Shown here piece after piece: positions 44,836 through 51,314 of a stretch of DNA of 58,877 nt. Source of the stretch: Naasia sp. (GTDB lineage Bacteria > Actinomycetota > Actinomycetes > Actinomycetales > Microbacteriaceae); NCBI RefSeq assembly GCF_025465545.1, contig NZ_JAODMK010000043.1, forward strand, positions 1 through 58,877, given 5' to 3'. The notes below the pieces were generated by a model, which was given only the letters and a program-made list of their open reading frames with translations, was not told where the DNA came from and ran no database searches. Every line of letters begins with the position of its first letter. Within the stretch, counting starts at the first letter, position 1. Position numbers and translations under genes: made by a program.

Positions 44836-47682
44836 ATGTCCGACGCGCGCGCGAATCCGGGCGCGCTCGGCGGCGGCAGCCCCGCGGAGCCCGCCGGTGA
44901 GTCCGGCGACGGCACCCACGACGACGACGAGCTGGCCGCCGCGCTCCGAGCGCAGCTCGAGCGATTCGCGCCGTCCGGATCCATCCCCATCATCACGGCG
45001 CAGCGCGCGCAGCAGTATCGGCGCGGCGAGGTTCCGCGATTCTCCGCGCCCGCGCCCGCGCCTGCCCCCTCCGTGGCTCCCGTCCCGGTGTCGGCCGCCC
45101 CCGGAACGCCCGCCGGCGCTTCGCCGGCTCCCGTGGGGTCGCCGAGGCAGCCGTCCGCTCCTGCGCCCGCGCCTCCTGTGCCTTCCGCCGTCGCTCCTCC
45201 GGCCCCGCACACCGCCCCGCCGGCGCCCCCGGCGCGGAGTGGCCGGCGGGAGGACTCCGGATCGCACCGGCGATCCGATCTCGCCCCTCGGCGCCGCCCC
45301 GAGCCGCATCAGCCGAACACCCTCTCCTTCGACCAGGTCGACCGACGCTTCACCTCCCCGGTCCCGCACTTCGCGCCGGAGCTCCCGCCCGAACCGGAAC
45401 TCGATCCGCAGCCTCTCCCGGTTCCGCCGCCCCAATCGGCTCCGCTGGCCCCCGAGTTCGACCCGGAGCAGCCTCCCGACACCGGTGCGCTGCGCCTGCT
45501 CGATCAGCTGCAGGAGCGGCTCGACCGCGTCCGCCTGGACGAGGCGACCTACCGGGAGTGGGAGCACTCCCTGCTCGCCCTAGCGGAGGAGGGCCCGGCC
45601 GACCCGCGGCCGTCCCGTCCCCACCTGCCGAGCGCGGGCACGCCCGACTTCGCGATGCCGAGCTCCGGGCCGGCGAGCTTCGGCCTGCCCGGCTTCCTGC
45701 CCGCGACGCGGCAGCTCCCGGTCGTGCCGATCGGCTCGGCGGTGCAGCCCCATCCGGACGACGCGGCGGACGACGAGGTGGTCGACGCGGAGCTCCTCGA
45801 TGAGGACGACGACTGGGGTTCGATCGGTTCCGCAGCTCAGGTGGAGCAGGCGCCCGGCGGGCCGGTGAGCGCGCACATCGCGCCGGTGCCGGCCGCGGCG
45901 TCCGCGGCGCTCGTTCCGCAGGGCCGGGGAGACGAGCCGGCCGGCGGCCTCGCCGGAGCCGATCCGGACGAGTACGCACCTCTTGACCCGGTCGCGATCT
46001 CGCCGATGACGCTCGACGAGGGCCGCCTCAACACGGGCTCGCTGCCGATTCTCTCCACCCCGCTCGACCGCGATCTCGACGACGACGTGGACGACGTCCT
46101 GGCGCCGCAGGAGGCGCTGCTCGCCGACGACGCGCAGGCCCCGGTCGCCCCGCCGCTTCCCGGCCAGGACACCGGCCAGGTCACTCCGCTGTCGAGCAGC
46201 TCGGTCCGCACCGGGGCGATCACGATCACGCCGCAGGAGCAGGCCCTGCCGGCCGCGTTCGGGGTGGAGGCGATCGACCTGGCCCCGACTCCGGAGGATC
46301 AGCGCCTGCGCCGCCCGATCGCGCAGTTCTGGCTCTGGTTCGCGCCGAACACGTCCGCGCTCACCCTCGTGCTCGGAGCGGCCACCATCGGGCTCGGACT
46401 CAGTCTGCGGCAGGCGCTGGTCGCCGCCATCCTCGGAGTCGCGCTCTCCTGCGTGCCGCTCGCGGTCAACGTGCTCGCCGCCAAGCGCAGCGGTCAGCCG
46501 GTCGCGGTCGTCTCCCGGGCCACGTTCGGCATCCGCGGCAACCTCGTCCCCGCTGCGCTCCTGCTCGTCGTGCGGCTCCTGTGGGCGGGTGTGCTGCTCT
46601 GGCTGATCGGCTCGAGCCTCGCCTCGCTGGTCGACGCGACCGGCTGGGCCCGAGCACTGCCGCCCTGGCTGCCCGGCATCGCGGCGACCGTCGTGTTCGC
46701 CGCAGTCGGGTGCATGATCGCGGTGTTCGGCAGCGGCCTGATCTCCCGAGTGCAGCTGCTGCTGAGCGCAGTCTCGGCCGTGCTCGTCGTGCTCCTGCTC
46801 GTGCTCACGGCACCGACGGTCGACCTCAGCGTCGCGCTGTCGCGCGGCGACGGGTCGATCCTCGCCGTGATCGGGGGAATCGTCGCCGTCTTCAGCGTCC
46901 TGTCCCTCGCCTGGGTCGCCATGGACGGCGAGCTCGCCCGCTACCAGCAGCAGCGTGGTTCTGGCACCAGCACGATGGCCTGGGCGGCCCTCGGCGCGGG
47001 CGTGCCCGCGCTCGTCCTCATCGCCTGGGGCGCCGTGGTGTCCGCGTCCTCGCCGGAGCTCGCGCAGGGGCTGGCCACCGATCCCGTGGCTGCGCTGCTC
47101 GGTCGCCTCCCCGACTGGTACCCGATCCCGTTGTTGCTCGTCGTCGTCCTCGGACTCACGACGGCACTGGTCACCGTCCTGTACTCCGCGGGGCTCACCC
47201 TCAGCGCCCTCGGCGTACGGCTGGGCCGCACCGTGCACACCCTGATCGCCGTCGCCGTCGCGGCGGCTGCCGCCATCGGGCTGCTCCTCGCGGGCGTCGG
47301 GTCGGGCGACGTCGTCGCCGCGCTCATCCCGGCCGCCGCCGTCCCGGTCGCGGCCTGGACCGGCATGGTGGGAACCGAGCTGCTCCTCCGCGGGCAGCCC
47401 CTCGACCGCGACGCGCTGCTGCGGCGAGGCGGCCGCTACCCTGATGCGCGCTGGACGCACGTGGGCGCGCTCGTGGTCATCGCGGTGCTCGGGATCGGGC
47501 TCGTCGGGCGCGACACGGTGACGCCGCTCACCGGATATCTCTGGCAGCTCTTCGGCGTCCCGCCCACCAGCTTGCTCGCCCAAGCGGACCTCGGGGTGCC
47601 CCTCGCCCTCCTCCTCGGCGTCGCCACCCCCCTCGTGTTCGGCTACCGCGCGCTCCGGCGGCGGGAAGAGGCGCGCTCCTGA
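44836..47682 (+). CDS. NCS1-like permease with very long disordered N-terminal region
   Basis: A 948-residue protein in two unlike parts. Residues 1 to about 485 are rich in Pro, Ala, Asp and Glu with almost no predicted structure. Two long Pro/Ala stretches lie near residues 70-135 and 170-220, and there are acidic patches such as DEVVDAELLDEDDDWG. From about 490 to 945 the protein is a membrane region of some twelve helices that starts FWLWFAPNTSALTLVLGAA and continues SGQPVAVVSRATFGIRGNLV, like the NCS1 purine-cytosine permeases. An ATG start sits just after the divergent-looking ATATTC region. Typical NCS1 proteins have only 30-60 residues before the first helix. Substrate and role of the extension are unknown. 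Confidence 0.82.
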   Translation: MSDARANPGALGGGSPAEPAGESGDGTHDDDELAAALRAQLERFAPSGSIPIITAQRAQQYRRGEVPRFSAPAPAPAPSVAPVPVSAAPGTPAGASPAPVGSPRQPSAPAPAPPVPSAVAPPAPHTAPPAPPARSGRREDSGSHRRSDLAPRRRPEPHQPNTLSFDQVDRRFTSPVPHFAPELPPEPELDPQPLPVPPPQSAPLAPEFDPEQPPDTGALRLLDQLQERLDRVRLDEATYREWEHSLLALAEEGPADPRPSRPHLPSAGTPDFAMPSSGPASFGLPGFLPATRQLPVVPIGSAVQPHPDDAADDEVVDAELLDEDDDWGSIGSAAQVEQAPGGPVSAHIAPVPAAASAALVPQGRGDEPAGGLAGADPDEYAPLDPVAISPMTLDEGRLNTGSLPILSTPLDRDLDDDVDDVLAPQEALLADDAQAPVAPPLPGQDTGQVTPLSSSSVRTGAITITPQEQALPAAFGVEAIDLAPTPEDQRLRRPIAQFWLWFAPNTSALTLVLGAATIGLGLSLRQALVAAILGVALSCVPLAVNVLAAKRSGQPVAVVSRATFGIRGNLVPAALLLVVRLLWAGVLLWLIGSSLASLVDATGWARALPPWLPGIAATVVFAAVGCMIAVFGSGLISRVQLLLSAVSAVLVVLLLVLTAPTVDLSVALSRGDGSILAVIGGIVAVFSVLSLAWVAMDGELARYQQQRGSGTSTMAWAALGAGVPALVLIAWGAVVSASSPELAQGLATDPVAALLGRLPDWYPIPLLLVVVLGLTTALVTVLYSAGLTLSALGVRLGRTVHTLIAVAVAAAAAIGLLLAGVGSGDVVAALIPAAAVPVAAWTGMVGTELLLRGQPLDRDALLRRGGRYPDARWTHVGALVVIAVLGIGLVGRDTVTPLTGYLWQLFGVPPTSLLAQADLGVPLALLLGVATPLVFGYRALRRREEARS

Positions 47683-47698
47683 TCGCTACGCTGGAGCC

Positions 47699-48439
47699 GT
47701 GACGGTTCGCGCAGTTCCCGAAGACCAGGCCCGCTTGCTCGACCTGCAGGCCCTCGACACGAGGAACCAGCAGATCGCGCACGCGAAGCGGACCCTCCCT
47801 CAGCAGGCGGAGCTCGCCACGATCGCCTCGTCGGTGGAAACACTCCGTCGCCGCATCGCGGGCGAGACGGGCGCCCTGGAGGACCTCCGCACCGAACTGC
47901 GCAGGGTGGAGTCGGACGTCGCCGTGGTCCAGACGCGGATGGCCCGGGACTCCGCCCGGATGCAGGCGAGCTCGTCCGCGAAGGACGTCACCGGACTCGA
48001 GCACGAGATCGCGTCGCTGACGCGGCGGCAGAGCGACCTCGAGGACATGCAGCTCGGGATCATGGAGCGGGTGGAGGAGCAGGAGGCCGCCGTCGCGAGA
48101 ATCGAAGCGGAGCGCAGCGGCCTCGCCGAGCGGGCCGCCACCCTGCGCGCCGAGATGGACGCGAGGGTCGCCGCTCTCGATGCAGAGGCGGCCGAACTGG
48201 TCGTCACTCGAGAGGCCCTCGTCCGGTCGCTCCCCGACGACCTCGTCGCCCTCTACGAGCGTCAGCGCTCCCGCTACGGCATCGGGGCGGCCCTCCTCCG
48301 CCGCGGAGTCTCCGGAGGCAGCAACGTGGCGCTCACCGGGTCGGACCTCGCCGCAGTCCGCGCCGCCGCGCCGGACGAGGTCGTGCTCGATCCGGAGAGC
48401 GGCTGCATCCTCGTCCGTACCGAGGAATCCGGCATCTGA
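47699..48439 (+). CDS. Coiled-coil protein of the C4-zinc-ribbon family with degenerate zinc site
   Basis: A 246-residue protein: two long antiparallel coiled coils (residues about 8-170), then a small C-terminal domain. It aligns with actinobacterial CT398-like zinc-ribbon proteins, which normally end with two CxxC-type pairs. Here the first pair reads GVSGGSNV and the second LDPESGCI, so at least three of four cysteines are missing while the surrounding TGSDLAAVRAAAPDEVV and ILVRTEESG are kept. It probably works as a structural or nucleic-acid-binding factor independent of zinc. GTG start, 16 bases after the permease stop; rnpB follows. Confidence 0.85.
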   Translation: MTVRAVPEDQARLLDLQALDTRNQQIAHAKRTLPQQAELATIASSVETLRRRIAGETGALEDLRTELRRVESDVAVVQTRMARDSARMQASSSAKDVTGLEHEIASLTRRQSDLEDMQLGIMERVEEQEAAVARIEAERSGLAERAATLRAEMDARVAALDAEAAELVVTREALVRSLPDDLVALYERQRSRYGIGAALLRRGVSGGSNVALTGSDLAAVRAAAPDEVVLDPESGCILVRTEESGI

Positions 48440-48465
48440 CGTGTTCCGTCCCAGCCGGGTAGGCT
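48437..48465 (+). promoter_or_regulatory. Putative rnpB promoter
   Basis: TGACGT at 48437-48442 and TAGGCT at 48460-48465 are separated by 17 bases and end eight bases before the inferred 5' end of rnpB. The -35 part overlaps the last codons of the upstream gene. Confidence 0.5.
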
Positions 48466-48473
48466 GGTCTGCC

Positions 48474-48839
48474 GAATGGGTCGGCAAGACGGTCACGTCA
48501 TCCGCAAGGATGCCGAGGAACGTCCGGGCTCCACAGAGCAGGACGGTGGGTAACGCCCACCCGGGGCAACCCGAGAGCTAGTGCAACAGAAAGCAGACCG
48601 CCTCACGCTTCGGCGTGCGGTAAGGGTGAAACGGTGGTGTAAGAGACCACCAGGGGCCTGGGTGACCAGGCCTGCTGGGTAAACCTCGTCCGGAGCAAGG
48701 TCAAGCAGGGAACGCTGAGGCGGCTCGTCGAGTTCCCGGGTAGACCGCTAGAGGCGTGCGGCAACGTACGCCCGAGATAGATGACCGTCCACGGTGCCTC
48801 GGCACCCGGACAGAACCCGGCGTAGCAGCCGGCCCATTC
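48474..48839 (+). ncRNA. rnpB: RNase P RNA, bacterial type A
   Basis: The catalytic RNA of RNase P, which trims tRNA 5' ends. Recognisable conserved elements are GAGGAACGTCCGGGCTCC near the 5' end, ACAGAAAGCAGACC, AGGGTGAAACGGTG, and AGATAGATGACCGTC with ACAGAACCCGGCGTA near the 3' end. The ends were set by the P1 stem: GAATGGG at 48474-48480 pairs with CCCATTC at 48833-48839. Length of about 366 bases is normal for actinobacterial type A. A Rho-independent-like terminator follows. Confidence 0.96.
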
Positions 48840-48842
48840 ACG

Positions 48843-48873
48843 AAAAGGCCACAGCGATGCGCTGTGGCCTTTT
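48843..48873 (+). terminator. Intrinsic terminator of rnpB
   Basis: AAAAGGCCACAGCG at 48843-48856 pairs perfectly with CGCTGTGGCCTTTT at 48860-48873 across a three-base loop, followed by a further T. A 14-base stem ending in a T run directly after rnpB. Confidence 0.85.
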
Positions 48874-48904
48874 TGCGAAGGGGGCCGGCTGCCGGTGCTC
48901 ATTG

Positions 48905-48966
48905 GCGCGCCGCCGCCGCCGCTGCGGCGCGCGCGAAAAGCGCCGTACACGCCGCCGCTTTTCGCG
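48905..48966. repeat. Two adjacent palindromes downstream of rnpB
   Basis: GCGCGCCGC (48905-48913) pairs with GCGGCGCGC (48924-48932). Directly after it, CGCGAAAAGCG (48932-48942) pairs with CGCTTTTCGCG (48956-48966). Both stems are perfect. They may be extra terminators for the convergent rnpB and ppgK transcripts or part of a repeat element. Confidence 0.65.
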
Positions 48967-48986
48967 ACCGGCCCATTCACACCCGT

Positions 48987-49043
48987 CGAGATGCCACTTG
49001 ATGTCGCTTCCCGGCGCGTGAAGGGACACCAAGTGGCATCTCG
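48987..49043. repeat. Long inverted repeat between rnpB and ppgK
   Basis: CGAGATGCCACTTGATGTC at 48987-49005 and GACACCAAGTGGCATCTCG at 49025-49043 are complementary over 19 bases with one mismatch. The loop holds a further CTTC/GAAG pairing. It lies just before the 3' end of ppgK and is probably a terminator for that gene or a repeat element. Confidence 0.7.
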
Positions 49044-49056
49044 GGCAGCTCCGGGG

Positions 49057-49866
49057 TCAGGAGTTGGTGGTGGCCTTCTCGATCAGGTCGCGGGCCTCGT
49101 CGGCCACCCGGATCCCCGCGGTGTGGGCCGCCAGGGCAGCGGCCCCGAGGATGCCGGCGTTGTTGCGGAAGGCTGCGGGCACGATCTCGGTCTTCAGGTG
49201 CAGGTAGGGGAAGAACTCGTCCCAGTGCTTGGAGACCCCGCCGCCGACGATGAAGAGGTCGGGGGAGAACAGCTTCTCGAGGTGCGCGTAGTACTTCTGC
49301 AGGCGACCGGCCCACTTCTTCCAGCTGATGTCGTCGCGCTCCATCGCGGCATAGGAGGCGAACCGCTCGTAGTCCTCGTGGCCGTCCAGCGCGATGTGGC
49401 CGAGCTCCGCGTTCGGCACCAGGACGCCGTTGTAGATGATGGCGCTGCCGATGCCCGTGCCGAGGGTGGTGAGCAGGATCAGTCCCTTGCGGTCCTTCGC
49501 CGCTCCGAACTGCGCCTCGGCGTAGCCGGCCGCGTCCGCGTCGTTGACGAAGGTGATGTCGCGGTCGAGCGCCTTCTCGAAGAGGCTCTCGGCCGAGAGG
49601 CCGATCCACTTGTCCGACACGTTCGCCGCCGACATCGTCCTGCCCTGCTGGACGATGGCGGGGAAGCAGACGCCCACCGGAGTGCCGTGCGGCACATCGC
49701 CGAGCTCGGCGATGATCGAGACGACCACGCCCACGATGGCGTCCGGCTCACCACCCTCAGGAGTGGGCTTCTTGATCCGGGCCGTCTGCAGCTCTCCGGT
49801 GTGGATGTCGACGATCGCGCCCTTGATGCCCGTGCCGCCGATGTCGATGCCGATCGCAGTGCTCAC
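49057..49866 (-). CDS. ppgK: Polyphosphate glucokinase
   Basis: A 269-residue ROK-type sugar kinase that phosphorylates glucose with polyphosphate (or ATP). AIGIDIGGTGIKGAIVD is the phosphate-binding N-terminus, FVNDADAAGYAEAQFG contains the catalytic Asp, TTLGTGIGSAIIYNG the second phosphate loop, and ELGHIALDGHEDYERFAS the family-specific sugar-site region. The GTG at 49866 gives the usual PpgK N-terminus; a 12-residue longer version from 49902 lacks a ribosome binding site. Divergent from the small 59-aa gene. Confidence 0.93.
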   Translation of the reverse strand: MSTAIGIDIGGTGIKGAIVDIHTGELQTARIKKPTPEGGEPDAIVGVVVSIIAELGDVPHGTPVGVCFPAIVQQGRTMSAANVSDKWIGLSAESLFEKALDRDITFVNDADAAGYAEAQFGAAKDRKGLILLTTLGTGIGSAIIYNGVLVPNAELGHIALDGHEDYERFASYAAMERDDISWKKWAGRLQKYYAHLEKLFSPDLFIVGGGVSKHWDEFFPYLHLKTEIVPAAFRNNAGILGAAALAAHTAGIRVADEARDLIEKATTNS

Positions 49867-50000
49867 GAATCCCAACCTAGTGGCCGTCGGAGCGGCCCCC
49901 ATCCGGTGTGCGCAGGCAACCCCGGCGGAGGCACAGCCGCCCGGAATAGGATTCCGACCAGGACGACGGCCCGTGCGGGGCCGGGAAGCCGGAGGACGTC

Positions 50001-50180
50001 ATGGCTGACGAGGCGCAGTACTGGTACAACTCGCGAACGGGGCAGGTCGAGCGCGGCAAGCTGTCGAACGCCATCGACCGGGTGGGCCCCTTCGCGACCC
50101 ACGAGGAGGCCGAGCGCGCTCCCGAGAAGCTGCGCCAGAACGCCGAGCGGTGGGCCGCGGAGGACGCCGCCGAGGCCTGA
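50001..50180 (+). CDS. Conserved 59-residue actinobacterial small protein
   Basis: A 59-residue protein beginning MADEAQYWYNSRTGQVERGK and continuing through VGPFATHEEAERAPEKLRQ. It resembles the short actinobacterial proteins often labelled SPOR-like or wrongly as methionine aminopeptidase; function unknown. GGAGGAC lies six to nine bases before the ATG. It has the W-Y-N aromatic start and an alpha-helical tail. Divergent from ppgK. Confidence 0.82.
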   Translation: MADEAQYWYNSRTGQVERGKLSNAIDRVGPFATHEEAERAPEKLRQNAERWAAEDAAEA

Positions 50181-50208
50181 CGCCGGCGACTGAGCCGACC
50201 ACCTCGGA

Positions 50209-50269
50209 GGGCGTGGGACCCGAGCGGGTGGGAAAGGGTGCCGAGCAAGCCGGCACGCTTCCCACGCCC
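50209..50269 (+). promoter_or_regulatory. Mutually exclusive hairpins after the 59-aa gene
   Basis: GTGGGAA and GTGCCG (50228-50243) can pair with CGGCAC and TTCCCAC (50251-50265). Alternatively GGGCGTGGGA (50209-50218) pairs perfectly with TCCCACGCCC (50260-50269). The two folds cannot form together. No T-tract follows. Either a simple terminator region for the small gene or an RNA switch; the remaining bases up to 50410 hold nothing recognisable. Confidence 0.45.
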
Positions 50270-50410
50270 ATCATGCGAGGCAACATCGAAGCAGGCGCTG
50301 CGCTGGCTGCGACAGGACGACATCGCGGTGGCGGAGCTCGCCGACCCGTTCCCGCGGTCCGCTGCGGCGGAGCCTACGCGTCCCGTAGGGAATCCCGGGA
50401 CGGGACTGGG

Positions 50411-51226
50411 TCACTCGTATTCGTGTTCCGCAGCGGGGTAGGCGCCGGAGGCGACGTCCGCCCGGTACGCCTCCACCGCGCCGCCGAGCACGGCACGGAG
50501 GTCCACGTACTTCTTGACGAAGCGCGGATAGCGTCCGCCGCTGAAGCCGGCGAAGTCGGTCCAGACCATCAGCTGCCCGCTCGTGTGCGGCCCTGCGCCG
50601 ACGCTGATGGTGGGGATCTTGACCGTCTCGGTGACGCGCTTGGCCACCGCGCTCGGCGTCATCTCGATGACCACGGCGAAGGCCCCCGCCTCCTCCACGG
50701 CGATGGCATCGGCGAGGAGCGCTGCGGCGCCGTCGCCCCGCCCCTGCACGATGTGGCCGCCGATCTGGTGCTCGCTCTGCGGGGTGAAGCCGATGTGCGC
50801 CATCACCGGGATGCCGGCGTCGACGATCCGCCGGATCTGCTCGGCGCTGCGCACGCCGCCCTCGAGCTTGACCGCCTGGGCGCCCGTCTCCTTCATGAAG
50901 CGGAACGCCGTCGACAGCGCCTGATCGGGGCCGAGCTCGTATGAACCGAACGGCATATCCGCAATCACGAACGCCCGCTGTGCCGCCTTCGCGACCGCGC
51001 GGGTGAGGGGGATCAGCTCATCCACGGTGACGGGCACGGTGGAGTCGTAGCCGAAGACGACCTGGCCGGCGGAGTCGCCGACGAGGAGGAAGTCGACGCC
51101 GGCCTGGTCGAAGATCGCGGCGGACAGCGCGTCGTAGCTGGTGAGCCCGACGATCGGCACGCCGGAGTCCCGCGCCTGCTGGAAATGGCGCTTGCGCACC
51201 CGCTTCAATCCGGTGGGCTCGCTCAT
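50411..51226 (-). CDS. panB: 3-methyl-2-oxobutanoate hydroxymethyltransferase
   Basis: A 271-residue TIM-barrel enzyme, first step of pantothenate synthesis (ketoisovalerate to ketopantoate with methylene-tetrahydrofolate). IVGLTSYDALSAAIFDQAG, FLLVGDSAGQVVFGYDSTVP with the metal-binding Asp, VIADMPFGSYELGP, and AVKLEGGV with the substrate Lys-Glu are all present. Length is typical. It lies downstream of nadE on the same strand, separated by a large inverted repeat. Confidence 0.95.
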   Translation of the reverse strand: MSEPTGLKRVRKRHFQQARDSGVPIVGLTSYDALSAAIFDQAGVDFLLVGDSAGQVVFGYDSTVPVTVDELIPLTRAVAKAAQRAFVIADMPFGSYELGPDQALSTAFRFMKETGAQAVKLEGGVRSAEQIRRIVDAGIPVMAHIGFTPQSEHQIGGHIVQGRGDGAAALLADAIAVEEAGAFAVVIEMTPSAVAKRVTETVKIPTISVGAGPHTSGQLMVWTDFAGFSGGRYPRFVKKYVDLRAVLGGAVEAYRADVASGAYPAAEHEYE

Positions 51227-51249
51227 GGCCTCATCCTAGAGCCGCCTCA

Positions 51250-51309
51250 AAGTGCCCGTTCCGGCGGGAAGTGCCCGCTGGAACGCACACTTCGCGCCGG
51301 AACGGGCAC
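51250..51309. repeat. Large inverted repeat between nadE and panB
   Basis: GTGCCCGTTCCGGCG (51252-51266) and CGCCGGAACGGGCAC (51295-51309) are perfectly complementary. Inside, GAAGTG (51268-51273) pairs with CACTTC (51288-51293). The motif AAGTGCCCG occurs twice in forward orientation (51250 and 51269). The hairpin lies just after the nadE stop and may terminate or attenuate transcription into panB. Confidence 0.75.
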
Positions 51310-51314
51310 CTGGG

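Larger units (their letters stand above)
48829..48980 (+). repeat. Direct repeat of the rnpB 3' end
   Basis: The 13 bases CCGGCCCATTCAC occur at 48829-48841, across the rnpB 3' terminus, and again at 48968-48980. The 126 bases between contain the terminator and two more palindromes but no gene. Confidence 0.7.

Noticed and set aside
45039-45240. Repetitive GC-rich stretch that looks like short tandem repeats or a CRISPR-like array
   Set aside because: The repeats have no fixed unit or spacers; they encode the Pro/Ala-rich part of the 948-residue permease.
50238-50441. Short open frame reading KQALRWLRQDDIAVAELADP between the 59-aa gene and panB
   Set aside because: No ribosome binding site, overlaps the panB end and the hairpin region, and no recognisable family; could be a relic but not supportable.
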